A DNA stretch of 64,000 bases from Chloranthus sessilifolius (GCA_021018995.1 CM037590.1:63831597-63895596), one strand, 5' to 3'. Shown: positions 10,503-21,759, counted from the stretch's first letter. The notes: generated from the letters alone by a model not told the origin. Translations and numbers: made by a program.

Positions 10503-13065
10503 ATGTTGACGCCAGAGGTTTTCCGGTACCGAATTCACCGGAAAATTCTTCAAATCTTCTTACTCTCGTTTCTCACTCTCTTTTCCGGCGTCAGCTCCGA
10601 CGAGCTTCAAATCTTGTTAGAATTGAAATCAGCGCTTCAGAATTCAAACGTGAAGGCTTTTGAATCTTGGAAACCCGACGGTAATCCTTGTAATTTCATT
10701 GGAGTTGTATGTGATTTAGGTGGATTAGTGGCCAAAATTGAGATGAGTAGAAGTAATTTGGCCGGAATTCTTCCTTGGGAGTTGATTTGCCAGCTTAAAT
10801 CGCTCCAGAAGCTGGATTTCGGATTCAACTTCTTGTACGGAAACGTCAAAGAAGATCTGAGTAATTGCACGAAGTTGCAGCACTTAGATCTGGCTTTCAA
10901 TTCGTTTTCAGGAACTGTGCCGGATTTCTCGGCTCTCACCGGATTGAAGCTGCTGAATCTCTCGGATAACAGATTCACCGGTCGTTTTCCGTGGAATTCG
11001 CTGAATTCGATACGGGATCTCGTTTGGCTAAGCCTCGGAGACAATCTTTTTGAATCAAATCGTTTTCCGGTGGAGATTTTGAATCTGCCGAAGCTCAAGT
11101 GGCTTTATATATCGAATATCAGCCTCGAAGGAGAAATTCCACCGTCGATCGGAAATCTAACGGAACTCATAAACCTCGAACTCTCTGATAATAGTTTCTA
11201 CGGTCGGATCCCAATGGAAATTACGAAACTCAACAAGCTGTGGCAGCTAGAGCTCTACGGTAACAAACTCACTGGAGAAATCCCGATCGGCTTACGAAAT
11301 CTCACGGATCTCGAGTACTTCGACGCGTCTTCAAACGAGCTTGAAGGAAACCTCACCGAATTGAAGTACTTGACGAATCTGGTTTCGCTGCAGCTCTTCT
11401 ACAATGGATTCTCTGGAGAGCTTCCGCCGGAATTCGGGGAATTCAAAAAGCTCGTGAATCTCTCGCTCTACGGGAACAATTTATCAGGTCCTCTTCCCCA
11501 GAAGCTCGGTAGCTGGGCGGAATTCAACTTCATCGACGTCTCAGAAAACAAATTCTCCGGTCAGATCCCGCCGGACATGTGCAAAAGAGGCACGATGAAA
11601 AAACTCCTCATGCTTCAAAACATGTTTTCTGGCGAAATTCCGACAACCTACGCCAGCTGTCCCTCGCTGATCCGGTTCCGAGTGAGCAACAATTTTCTTT
11701 CCGGCAAAATCCCCGCCGGAATCTGGAGCTTGCCGAACGTCGCCCTCATCGATCTCTCCATGAACAGATTCGAAGGTCCGGTGATGCCGGAGATTGGAAA
11801 AGCTGCATTGCTTTCTCAGCTATCCATATCAAACAATCGATTTTCCGGTCAGGTACCACCTGAAATCTCCAATGCTTCTTTTCTTACTTCAATCGATGCA
11901 AGCTTTAATCGATTTACCGGCAAGATTCCATCGACGATCGGAGAATTGCAGAAACTCAACAGTCTAATTCTATCCAAAAACATGTTTTCTGGTTCGATTC
12001 CTGACTCCCTAGCCTCTTGTCTTTCTCTCGCTGAGATGAACTTAGCCGGAAATTCCCTCTCCGGTAATATTCCGGCTGGTTTGGGCTCATTACCAACTTT
12101 GAACTCATTGAACTTATCGGAAAACCAACTCTCCGGTCATATTCCGGCGACTTTATCTTCACTAAAGCTCAGCCTACTCGACCTATCAAACAACCAATTA
12201 GCCGGCCGCATACCGCAATCTCTCGCCGTTGAAGCTTACAACGGTAGCTTCGCCGGAAACCCCGGGCTTTGTAGTAAGAACATCTACTATTTCCGGCCAT
12301 GTTCATCAGATTCCGGCAAGTCGGGGTCTTTCCGAACCATAATATCCATCTTCGTTGCTTGCATAGCCTTCTCGCTCGCCTGCTTCATATGCTTTGTCTA
12401 CTTAAAGAATAAAAAAAGCAATCTCCACCGTCCGTCAAAAGATTCTTGGGACGTGAAGTCTTTCCGCGTGCTGACTTTCACCGAACAAGAGATTCTGAAC
12501 TCCGTGAAACAGGAGAATCTGATCGGGAAGGGTGGTTCGGGAAGTGTTTACAGGGTCGTTTTGGGAAACGGAAAAGAGTTGGCCGTAAAACATATATGGA
12601 ACACGGGTTATACTCGGAAAATGTGGAGGAGCGACGCCGCCATGCTGATGAAACAGCCGAAAAAATCTCCCGAATTTGATGCGGAAGTGAAGACGCTGAG
12701 CTCCATACGGCATGTTAATGTGGTGAAGCTGTATTGTAGTATTACGAGCGAGGACGCGAGTCTTCTAGTGTACGAGTATTTGCCCAACGGGAGCTTGTGG
12801 GACCGACTTCACACGTGTGAGAAGATGGAGTTGGATTGGGAGACGAGGTATGAGGTGGCGCTTGGGGCGGCCAAGGGGTTGGAGTATTTGCACCATGCGT
12901 GCGAGCGGCCGGTTATACATAGGGACGTTAAGTCTAGTAATATTTTGTTGGATGAGTTTTTCAAACCTCGGATCGCCGATTTTGGCCTTGCGAAGATCGT
13001 AGAGACAAGTGGCGGGAAGGATTCCACGCACGTGGTTGCGGGAACGCATGGTTACATTGCTCCTG
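10503..13065 (+). CDS. RLK7: RLK7/HAIKU2-like LRR receptor kinase, exon 1
   Basis: Encodes residues 1-854 of a predicted 983-residue plasma-membrane receptor serine/threonine kinase of LRR subfamily XI. Visible in order: hydrophobic signal peptide (about 13-31), N-terminal cap with Cys63 and Cys70, roughly twenty leucine-rich repeats (about 75-580), C-terminal cap (about 586-600), one transmembrane helix (about 612-634), then the kinase: glycine loop IGKGGSGSVYR (about 673-684), Lys near 695 in LAVKHIW, HRD at 806-808 (an RD kinase), DFG at 826-828. From family knowledge, Arabidopsis RLK7 perceives PIP peptides and the close paralogue IKU2 controls seed size; which applies here is inference. 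The start at 10503 gives a complete signal peptide and matches the family N-terminus. No stop or frameshift is seen, so the gene looks functional. It stands alone with transposons on both sides. Confidence 0.95.
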
Positions 13066-14007
13066 GTAAGCAAATTTTTATTTATTTATTTAATATTAGC
13101 CATTAAAACTAAAAACAAGGGTTCTTATTATAGTGTACAGCCTGTATGATTTTTATCACAGTATACAATTTGGGTATTTAAATGACAGGAGGATAGAGTA
13201 TGTAAAATATGATACAAACAGTTCGGTTAAAAATAGTACCGTTATTTGCAGCAGAAGATTTGATTTCCCCACCCAGCTGGGTTTTCATCGGTAAAATCGT
13301 TAACTACGTTGAATCAGACGATGGAGAAGTTCTTTATCCCAATCTTTCATACAATAGATATTAAAATCATGGCCACCTATCAGAAAGTCAAATGTTGATT
13401 CCATGAGGAACACATCCTTAAGAGTGACTGATCATGAGCATACTGTGAGAAGAGTTCTCAATTCACCTTTTGAGATGTTTCACAGACGATAAAAATTCTC
13501 CAACGTCTTATTCAAGGCAGAAAACGGTTTTAAACGATGGAAACCCTTGGTTGCCGAGATAAAATCTTTAACTCTAAATACCGGTACCCTTTTTAAATAC
13601 ATAGATTGAATAGTTCAGTGTCCTCTAAGTGTGACTTTTGAGCCTATTTTAATTCTATATATAATTGTGGGCGTACCATGATCTAATGACGTTTGCCCTA
13701 AAAGATTAGGATGAAAAATGATCTCTATTGATCGATTCAAAGTGGTCAAAACCCTATCTAAAATTGATGTCTATCATGTAAATATAAGCGGAATGTTAAT
13801 TTAGATGCATTTGACTTGATTGAATTAGAATAGAGAGCTCTTAGCTCCAACCTCTTTCAGAGTTTTTACCCGCTGGCATGAGTGTCGCTTGCGTCCTATA
13901 AAATATTACTTCCACGGATTTTATAGCCACTAAAATCGTTAAAACTAACATTTTGCATGATTGGGTGCCATAGAAATTGACATCTCTTTTCTCCTGCTGT
14001 TTTGCAG
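13066..14007 (+). other. Single intron of the receptor kinase gene
   Basis: Donor G|GTAAGC at 13065/13066 and acceptor TTTTGCAG|AA at 14007/14008. The intron is 942 bp and phase 1, splitting the glutamate codon of the kinase APE motif. It has been enlarged by a family A MITE (about 13250-13565) and a further partial one (about 13575-13780). Confidence 0.93.
13250..13565. mobile_element. Family A MITE inside the receptor kinase intron
   Basis: Left arm with GTTGAATCAGACGATGGAG, CCCAATCTTTCATACAAT and a central GATTCCATGAGGAACACATC, mirrored by CACAGACGATAAAAATTCTCC...AAACGATGGAAACCC. A partial right-arm-like copy with GATGAAAAATGATCTCTATT follows at about 13575-13780. Boundaries are approximate. 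Confidence 0.65.
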
Positions 14008-14396
14008 AATACGGTTATACTTGCAAGGTGACTGAAAAGAGCGACGTCTATAGCTTTGGGGTCGTTCTCATGGAGCTCGTTACCGGAAAAAGGCCTATCG
14101 AACCAGAATTTGGCGAAAGCAAGGACATCGTAAACTGGATTTCGACAAAAATTACAACCAGAGAGAGCGTTTTCCAAGTGATAGACCCCCAAATCCCCAC
14201 TTTGCTCAAGGAAGATGTGATCAAAGTGTTGAGGATCGCCTTACTTTGTACGGCTAGATTTCCATCATCTAGACCATCCATGCGAACGGTGGTCCAGATG
14301 TTAGAAGGCGCAGAACCTTGTTGCCGGTTCGTCAGCATCAGGATCAAAGATGAGAAAAACGAGGGTTTTGATGGCAAGGAAAAAGACTACCACTAA
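14008..14396 (+). CDS. RLK7: RLK7/HAIKU2-like LRR receptor kinase, exon 2
   Basis: Completes the kinase domain and gives the C-terminus (residues 855-983, ending at the TAA at 14394-14396). The first residues are EYGYTCKVTEKSDVYSFGVV, which directly continue the activation segment from exon 1 (AP|E) and contain the conserved DVYSFG helix-F signature. It carries the MELVTGKRP and RPSMRTVVQMLE motifs of LRR-XI kinases, followed by a short hydrophilic tail. The total of 983 residues is close to the 977 I recall for Arabidopsis RLK7. An alternative reading that ignores the intron would end exon 1 thirteen codons later, inside the kinase, which is implausible. Confidence 0.94.
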
Positions 14397-14520
14397 GTTG
14401 TAGATATCTTTATTTAGTAATGTAGGTATTTGCCACAGTTTAAGGGATCACTGAGCCATAGTTTTGCAGGCTCAATCAGGACTTCCTTTGGCTTTTAGTG
14501 CACTGAGTTGGTATCAAGTA

Positions 14521-14731
14521 AAGGGCACTTTAGAAAACAATGCCTCAAAAACAAATTTTTTAGCAAAAAAGACCCAACCTTAAACGTTTTAGAAAAATGG
14601 TAAAAAATGGTACTTTCACGATTTTCTGAAGTTCTAAAATCTATGAAAGCACAATTTTCCTAAAACATTTGAGGTCAGGTCTTTTTTACTAAAAAGTTTG
14701 TTTTTGAGGCATGTTTCTCTAATCATCCCTT
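14521..14731. mobile_element. 211-bp foldback MITE
   Basis: Left arm AAGGGCACTTTAGAAAACA...GCCTCAAAAACAAA mirrors the right arm (read from the other strand AAGGGATGATTAGAGAAACA...GCCTCAAAAACAAA). It is flanked by AAGTA at 14516-14520 and 14732-14736. It starts 124 bp after the kinase stop codon, so it may lie in the 3' untranslated region. A related half copy is at about 22060-22130. Confidence 0.75.
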
Positions 14732-14837
14732 AAGTAAACGGTCTGATCAATGGTCGAGAGATTGGTTCAAGGGTCGCTCTCTTGGACACGATGCCACAAA
14801 ATTTTATCATGTGTGCCATGTTATTTGAAGATCGTGA

Positions 14838-15292
14838 TGTTAGTTTCTATTTTTGGTGGCCATAACTAAGGTCAATCTGTTGACCGGTGAATGGTGTAAA
14901 ATCAATCTTGAGATGTAATAATTGCTAATTAAGTGAATTTGAGAGAATAAACGACTAATAATTAAGTCTCTTAGTTAGGGTATGATTGTGATTTTCAATC
15001 ACAATATACTTAACAATTTAAGTCCTTAATGGGAATGACTCATTGACTATAAATATAAGGGATGCTTGGTCTCAACGATTGCTCGATACACTTCAACCCT
15101 CCTTATTAGCAAATGCATCCCCATTGTGCTCAGTGGTATGGAGAACGAGGAGATCGTTGAAGATCCAAGCGACAACTCATCTTTCATGGCTCATATCCAA
15201 GGTGAGTTGGTGATCTTTTATTTTAAAGCTTTTAATAAAATCATAGCCAGGATCCCTACGTTAAGTTGATCGGAACGATTCTAATTTTATCA
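14838..15292 (+). repeat. Copia 5' LTR
   Basis: Starts TGTTAGTTTC and ends TTTTATCA. Pairs with 60113-60569; the two differ by scattered substitutions and small indels. It contains the probable core promoter TATAAATATA at 15048-15057. A short ORF in it is not a gene. Confidence 0.95.
15048..15057 (+). promoter_or_regulatory. Copia LTR TATA box
   Basis: TATAAATATA about 211 bp into the LTR, conserved in the 3' LTR at 60325-60332. Position and sequence fit the LTR polymerase II promoter. Confidence 0.7.
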
Positions 15293-15294
15293 GT

Positions 15295-15305
15295 TGGTAT
15301 CAGAG
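15295..15305 (+). other. Copia primer-binding site (initiator Met tRNA)
   Basis: TGGTATCAGAG two bases after the 5' LTR, complementary to the 3' end of plant initiator methionine tRNA, the usual primer of plant copia elements. Confidence 0.92.
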
Positions 15306-16766
15306 ACAAGTTTAGGCCATACTTTAATCAAAAGTGGAATTAAATAAACCCGTAATAGGCTTTCCCATACCAATTCTCCGCGAGCGATTGGGTCATCTCC
15401 AGTCATCGCCGGCGATCCAAATGGTGGTAGGTTAAAGGGTCGGCTGCATATAAAAGGTCTTTGTTTCTCTCTTTGTCTTGTGAAGAAGACGACTTCGGAT
15501 TTTTTTTTCACCTTCCAAGCGAAGCACACTCCAACTGGTCATTTGGGTTACGTAAGAAACAAGGAGACCTCTCTGTTGAGTTTCGTAAGGAAGGAGAGGT
15601 TTTCTTAAGGAAGAAAGAGACATCTCTTGGGTCTTGCCCTTGATTGAAAGTAAGTTTATCTATTATTGCATATGTAGTTGGAGCACCAAAGTTGGTGCTT
15701 CCCAACTCTACATGACTTGATGACTTAACTCGGTTCGACCCAAATTGCCCCGTCCTCATATCCGACCCGGCCCATAGACCCATATAAGCTCATGACTAGA
15801 TCCAGCGCATGGGCTGATCCAATCCATTCCCAATCCATGATTCATGACTCAATTCGGCCCATTAGAAATGATACGTTTGCTCTTAAGGCCCAATTGTGAC
15901 CCATATTATTCCTTATTCTTTTCGGGTCATTTTTGGGCTATCCATAGGTCCAATTTTTGAAAATTATATACAAAATTTGACTTTCTCAGACATTTCAGGT
16001 CTATTTTTGAGATATGTTTTTGAACAAAAGTTCTCTATTGTGACGTTTTCATGACCTGATGTCATTTTGACAAATTTTAATTGAATAATTACTGTAAATT
16101 TGAGTGCCTTTAATTATGGTTGGATATTGGAGGTTGTGCTCTAGTACCAAGGCTGGTACTTACATAATGTTACCCATGATTATTATTAATTTTTGGTACT
16201 TTCCCACAACACGAGTTAGATTTGACTACTTGTAGCTCTTAAGTGATTTATTTATTTTATTTTATTTTATTATTTAACTACTTTTGTGATCCTTTAAAAT
16301 ATTATAAAACCCAAATAGAAAATATGGCTTGGAAGGATTCTTCTGTTCAACAGTGATGATCTTTCTTAGTGCCATGGTTTTCATAGTGAGATTTATTATT
16401 TGTAAGAGATCGCGTTACAAATTCAATAAACGTGTGTAGTAAACGTCGCCATCACAACTTAAGGGATTATTCTGCCCAATGGTGATGAATCACTTAATGT
16501 TGTGTGATGATTGTATTTTACTATTCATTATTTTGTATGTGGGTACTGTTAACGCGTTGTGACTCAGCCTAACGGAGGGTCATAATGATATAATTAGTAC
16601 CACAACTATTAATATAGATTTAGGAAGTAGCTAGTCTGTTATGACTCGATCCAACGGAGAGTTATAATGATGCAAATTGCTTCTCAATAAAACCACATTG
16701 GTTTTATTTTTATTATATTTCTTGACATAATTTAACTCTTCCGTCAAATACTGTAAATATAACCTT
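15306..16766 (+). other. Copia 5' leader, non-coding, with internal repeats
   Basis: A long leader of about 1.5 kb before gag. It contains two diverged copies of a unit with CCAACGGAGAGTTATAATGAT / CTAACGGAGGGTCATAATGAT (about 16565-16590 and 16650-16672). Two copies of AAGGATT-TTCTG...CAGTGATGA / AAGGGATTATTCTG...TGGTGATGA lie near 16333 and 16461. No convincing ORF. Confidence 0.6.
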
Positions 16767-17640
16767 GTGAAATTGGTAGTTATTACAATTGTATCTGAAC
16801 ATAATAAAATCCTTACTTATTTTGCAGCATTGAACCCGTCTTCTATTACTAATATGATTGGTGAAATTGAATCTTTGAGTGACTCAAACTATGACAAATG
16901 GAAGGAACAAGTCCAAATTATTTTCGATTGGCAAATGGATTTTGACTATGCTATACGATTTGAAAAACTCAAGGTGCTCACTGTCGATGCCTCGATTGAG
17001 GATCTGAAAGTAAACAATATGAATTTAGAAAAATGGGATAAATAAAATTATATGAGCCTTATGATCATAAATAGTTTTATTACTGATACGATCCGAGAAG
17101 ATATTCCTGACTCGCACAATGCAAAGGAATACATGCAAGCCATTCAGAAATAATTTCAGGGGACTTCTAAGGCACTTTTCAGTAGTCTTATTATTAAAAT
17201 GAGAATCATGAAATATGATGGTTATAGTGACGTACGGGAGCACATTATGAGAATGAGTGACATTATAACTCAACTGAAATAAATGAATATGAGTTTTTCT
17301 GAGGGTTATCTTGTTCACTTCATCATGACTTCTCTTCCTGCATAAGTTGGCCCATTCAAGATTAATTATAACATGAAGAAATGAAAATGAAAGATGAACG
17401 ATCTAATCGCTCACTGTGTCTAAGAAGACAAAAAACCTGAAAATGCTCATTATGCCGCTCTTGGACCATGGAAATGAAATTTTAAGTGAAAGAAGGGATC
17501 ATATAAAGGAAAGAACGTGAAAACTTCCCCACCGAAAATCAAACAAGGAGAAGCTAGATCTACTTCTGGCATCAAGTGTCACTTCTGTAAGAAGAAAGAA
17601 CACATTAAGAAGAATTGTTAGAAATATAAAGATTGACTAG
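16767..17640 (+). pseudogene. Copia gag (broken)
   Basis: Opens with a segment containing LSDSNYDKWKEQVQ, the typical start of the copia capsid domain (UBN2-like). After a stop at about 17041 the capsid continues in another frame (from about 17050) with further stops near 17150 and 17281. It ends with a CCHC zinc knuckle (CHFCKKKEHIKKNC, about 17574-17622). The order and motifs identify gag; it cannot be translated as one protein. Confidence 0.9.
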
Positions 17641-18484
17641 TTAAGAAAGATAATGACCCAGTCTTTAAGCGTTTTGAATCACTTTTTGTTGATGCTCTAC
17701 ACAATAGTTGGTGGATAGATTCTGGTGTAACTATTCGCATAAGTAATTCAATGCAGAGATTTCAATCTAGCAGGAAGCTAGGTAAAGGCGAACGAACTAT
17801 CAAACTCAGAAATGGAGTAGAAGCAGACGTGTAGGCCATGACACTCTCTGTCTTATTTTCGATAGTGATTTTATTTTGAATTTTGTTGATACTATTTACG
17901 TTTCAAGTATCACTAGAAACCTTATATAAATTTCTAAATTGGATTCATTAGGTTTTGAATTTAATATTGAAAATAATGTTTTTACTCTATTATTTGATTC
18001 TGATATTGTGAGTGGTGGCTTACTAGTGGGCAATCTTTATAAATTACACTTGGATTCATCTTACGCTCAATCTTTAGTTTCTATACATATGGATGATAAA
18101 GTTAGTAAGAAAAGAAAATGAGTAATCGATAACTCCTTCATTTTATGGTATAAATATTTAGGCCATATATCTAAAGATATAATGGGAAAATTAATTAAAG
18201 AAGATATAATCGATGAGCTCGATTTCTCTGACTTCAAAACTTGTATAGATTACGTTAAAGGAAAACTCATGAAGATTAATAAGAAATGAGTTATCAGGAG
18301 CACGAGTTTGCTAGAAATAATCCACACTGATATTTGTGAACGATTTTTAACTCCTGTTATTGGTGACCAAAAGTATTTTATTTCCTTCACTGATAATTAT
18401 TCTCACTTCGATTATATATTTTTCATTCATGAGAAATCTGAGGCCCTGAATATGTTTAAAATCTATAAAGTTGAAATTGAGTTA
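17641..18484 (+). pseudogene. Copia protease, pre-integrase zinc domain and start of integrase core (broken)
   Basis: The protease is recognisable by WWIDSG at about 17709-17726 (catalytic Asp within DSG). Then comes the pre-integrase domain with LWYKYLGHIS (about 18146-18175) and DFKTCIDYVKGK. The integrase core begins with IIHTDICERF at about 18314-18345, which carries the first catalytic Asp, and breaks off at 18484 where the CACTA element starts. It continues at 41756. Several stops (for example 18121, 18288). Confidence 0.9.
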
Positions 18485-18502
18485 CACTATAAAATATATG
18501 TT

Positions 18503-18780
18503 TATTGGAGACGACTTTTGGCCGTCTCCAAAGATGTCTAAGCCATCTCCAATACTATTGGAGACGGCTTCCATGTAGTCTCCGATAGCCCCGTCTCCAA
18601 TGTCTTTAGAGACCAAACATTGGAGATGACTTTTGACCGTCCCCAATATTTGAGCTTATTGGAGACCGCCATAAGCCGTCCCCAATAACAATCTTCTACT
18701 ATTGGAGACGGTTGTAAGCCGTCTCTAATAAGTTTTACTTTGTTATTGGGGACGGTTTTTGGCCGTCTCCAATGAATTTT
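18503..18780. repeat. CACTA left subterminal repeats
   Basis: About a dozen copies, in both orientations, of a unit close to ATTGGAGACGG and its complement CCGTCTCCAAT, some arranged as hairpins such as GGAGACGACTTTTGGCCGTCTCC. From family knowledge these are transposase-binding sites in CACTA elements. Confidence 0.9.
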
Positions 18781-19078
18781 TTTTTTTTTTAATGCTATTT
18801 TTTTTTTGCCCCAAACAACATAGTGCCCAGCAGTACACATTCATAACCTGTAAATAATATAAAAGAATTAATTATTCAATTTTATATTTAGCACAAGAAG
18901 AATGACGATTTCCATATAGTTCAATTTTATATTTAGTAAACAGTCAAATGCAAAGCCTCTTATTGCATTGAGATCCATCTTTTTGTTAAACGGTGACTGC
19001 TCAATAGTTGTCTCTTTAACATTTAAACTGCACCAGCTTTAACTTCAAGTGCTAATTATAACATCTCCCTCAACCAAA

Positions 19079-19397
19079 ATGAGCTACAAAGTAGCCAGAG
19101 CTTCATAATACCTAGTAATCACTGGCGCATGCATCCCCGACGTCAAAGTAGTGAAGAAGGCATGGGTGTGGCCTGACTAGCACTGCAATAGGATTAACGT
19201 CGCCCCCATGAACTACCCCATTGAAATCCAAGCCATGAGCTTTGAGAAGCTCCCCTTTGCTCTCCCTGCCGTCTTCACCATTGGCCCTCGCACCGACGAC
19301 ACTAAAGCCCTTGCCAAATTCGTCAAGCTTATGCCCCCCTACGGCCGGGAACGGCCTCGCAACCCACGTCGCATAACTCATCAATGACATCATCTAA
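19079..19397 (+). pseudogene. Captured flotillin fragment (first exon)
   Basis: Reading from the ATG at 19079 gives a flotillin N-terminus: a start like MSYKVARAS, then YLVITG, KKAWVWPG-like sequence, VAPMNYPIEIQAMSFEKLP, ALPAVFTIGPRTDDTKAL. These match the N-terminal region of plant flotillin-like membrane-raft proteins. It is broken by TAA at 19106-19108, TAG at 19178-19180 and a frameshift near 19345, after which the flotillin-like HV..LINDII segment continues in another frame. Only the start of the gene is present. The antisense ORF on this stretch is a shadow. Confidence 0.82.
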
Positions 19398-20057
19398 GGA
19401 TTAAAACTGTGCTTGTTAAGCTCATATCCAACATAAACCACTAATGAAGAACAAATTAAAATATTGAATAAAGAAAAATAGTTATGATCTTTTCTTTCCA
19501 TGCTCGACCCTTTTGTTAATATCGAAATTGCACAAAGATGATAATAAAAACAACAAATTTGACCATCATGATCACCTTTATATAAAGATAGAAGGTGAAG
19601 ATCAAAGCAAATATTGCTACAACTTCATTGTCGTAGCTACTTTGGCCGGAAACATTCGAAACGCTGCCAACGCCACTTGAAACTGCTGAAATGCCATTAA
19701 AAAATAGCACAACGAAAATAAGTATTATAAGATTAGAATGGGGAAAAAGATTAAATGAATGCAATATGATTTTGACATATCTGGTTGTGTTTGATTAAAG
19801 TTGAAAATGTTAGAGGCACCTGATGTTTGAAGAGGTGCAGTGAGTTGAATAGTGACAAGTGGGGCTGGGGATTAATAAGTGATCGATCAAACCACGTGAA
19901 CATCAGATTATAACCAAAACAATAAGCAGCCAAAAAAAATTACACAAGCACAATCGGTATGCATATAGAACAGAAAAAAATGTTTAGTATTTGGTGTGAG
20001 GGGGTGTTTGTTGCATCCCCTATGTTTGTGAAGGTGGAAAAAAAAGTTTTTTATTAC
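19398..20057. other. CACTA interior, probable intron of captured genes
   Basis: AT-rich non-coding sequence between the flotillin and NPF fragments. The low end of the NPF exon carries a preserved splice donor, so the adjoining minus-strand sequence is probably captured intron. I recognise no exon in it. Confidence 0.4.
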
Positions 20058-20338
20058 CTGAATTGATCCGAGTGAAGAAGCCTAGAATTGAGAGAGTTGG
20101 GGTTGATCAAGTTGAATAGAGAATTCTGAGGATCACTCGGCAACTTCAAACCTCTCTTCCTCATCACCGCCAAGAAAATTTGAACTAGGCTTGTAAATGG
20201 GCTCCCTTCTGGTGGCAACTTCACATGGAGTCTCGAACCCATGAAGTAGAGGGCGCAGGAAAAGAACATTAGAGCGGCCAGTATCCCAAGCCCCCCAATG
20301 CCCCAACTCACCTCATCTTGCACCCACACAATCAGTGG
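20058..20338 (-). pseudogene. Captured NPF/NRT1-PTR transporter exon (C-terminal half of TM bundle)
   Basis: The minus-strand frame reads WVQDEVSWGIGGLG, ALYFMGSRLHVKLPPEGSPF, VMRKRGLKLP and LHSDQFR, in the order and spacing of NPF (nitrate/peptide proton symporter) proteins, closest in style to the NPF2 subgroup. The exon ends in CAG with an intact GTAATA splice donor at 20057, so the copy came from genomic DNA, not cDNA. The neighbouring fragment at 22790-23019 is the preceding exon of the same kind of gene in the same orientation. Exons for the remaining transmembrane segments are absent, so no transporter can be made. Confidence 0.88.
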
Positions 20339-20925
20339 CGAAACCAGGATTTTCATCCAGCCGGGGCGTAAGATGAATTAAAATTAATTTTATCATAAAT
20401 AATATTAATTATTTATAACACTCGCATGCATATCTGACACATATCAGAAATTCAGGAGGTAAGAACCCTTGCGAAACAAAAATGGATTTTTTAAAGCACA
20501 CAAGTAAATGATCCTCTCGTGTTATAATTTTACCTTGAAAATTATGAATAGTGGGATTTTGCCTCTAAACTTTGGGGATCTCATTTGATGTCATTATAAG
20601 CTTCCCCAATATGTTAATGTGTGTTTGGGCACCTAAATAACTTAAATTTCACATCCAATTAGTTAGACAACTCAAAAATTTAGGCATGATACAATAAAGT
20701 AACGCCTACATAGTTTGGTACATTGATTTTAAGTACTGTACACCTCATTTTCAACATTGGATATATATTGTATCATGCCTAAATTTTTTGAGCGGTACCT
20801 AATCGATCTTGTCCAAGTTGCGTAACTCTTGATCCCTAAAATGGGTGTCACATGGTGCTTAATAGTCTGGGCATAGCCCTATGGGTAGCATTTGGACGCG
20901 TAGTCTCGAGCCTCTAATATAAATA
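20339..20925. other. CACTA interior, no gene seen
   Basis: AT-rich sequence between the NPF exon and the family A MITE. It begins with GGCGAAACCAGGATTTTC at the exon border, and two matching blocks around CCTAAATTTTTTGAG / CTCAAAAATTTAGGC (about 20670-20685 and 20777-20793) form an inverted repeat. Confidence 0.4.
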
Positions 20926-21330
20926 GGGTACGCCTTTTCGCGCCAACGTGATCTTTGTTCATGCCTTCCTTCAAAACCCACATAAACCCATTGGATTCTT
21001 GAGGTCAGACGATGAAGATCATGTTTCAGACCAATCTTCCACACAAATTAATCTTGAGACCATGAGTGTACCATCAGACATATATGTTATAATTTCACGA
21101 GGCACAAATCACAAAAATGAGGTCCTAAGATCACAAGGTGCACATCATGCTCAAACATGAGTTTAGGGCCGTTTTTTAGGATGTGTTACGGGGAATAAAA
21201 AAAATGAACGGCTGATGACAAAATCTTGTTCTCAAGGTCCATTGTGTGGACGATTCGCCTGAAAAACAATATGTATTGTCTGATATAGAGAAGTCAGTGA
21301 GTTTCAGGCATAGGCGCGAACAGAGGTACC
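20926..21330. mobile_element. Family A MITE with 10-bp target duplication
   Basis: The best-bounded copy of the family. It is 405 bp long with ends GGGTACGCCTTTTCGCGCC and, from the right, GGTACCTCTGTTCGCGCC. It is flanked by the perfect 10-bp duplication AATATAAATA (20916-20925 and 21331-21340). The 9-10 bp duplication and long palindromic arms place family A with Mutator-like MITEs. Confidence 0.87.
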
Positions 21331-21342
21331 AATATAAATATG

Positions 21343-21759
21343 GGTAGCGTTATTTATACAGGTTAAACTTGTGAAGAACACACATATTTTCATCACAAAA
21401 AAAATCATTGATTTACTTGAATCGGACGATGGATGTTTTTTTCATCCCAATCTTCCACACAAAAGATCTTGATATCATGGCGCACCTATAAGACGGTCCG
21501 ATCTTGATTCCACAGGACACACATCTCAAAAGTGATAATGATCATAGGTGTATCTATAAGACTCATGTTTGGGGATGTGTGCCATGTGAAATCAACATAT
21601 GACTGTCTGATAGGTGCGCCATGATCTCAAGATATATTGTGTGGAATATTGGGATGAGAAACAATTTCCATCATCTGATTCAAGAAGTCAACGAACTTTA
21701 ATGGTGGAAGTGCATGGGTTTTTCAATGGTGTATTTTAAGAGGTGTAAATAGCGCTACC
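21343..21759. mobile_element. Family A-related MITE, adjacent copy
   Basis: Begins GGTAGCGTTATTTATAC and ends with the mirror GTGTAAATAGCGCTACC. Arms carry TTGAATCGGACGATGGATG and CATCATCTGATTCAAG, and the centre GATTCCACAGGACACACATC...GATGTGTGCCATGTGAAATC. It lies directly after the 10-bp duplication of the preceding copy. Non-coding. Confidence 0.75.

Noticed and set aside
10637..11098. 153-residue minus-strand ORF opposite the kinase exon
   Set aside because: Antisense shadow of a strongly supported coding exon.
12435..12713. ORFs in other frames over the kinase domain
   Set aside because: They overlap the glycine loop and catalytic lysine region of the real frame; shadows only.
15066..15269. 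67-residue ORF in the copia LTR
   Set aside because: Lies in a non-coding LTR; the corresponding 3' LTR frame differs, with no sign of protein conservation.
19112..19393. 93-residue minus-strand ORF
   Set aside because: It is the antisense shadow of the flotillin-like fragment, whose plus-strand reading matches a known family.
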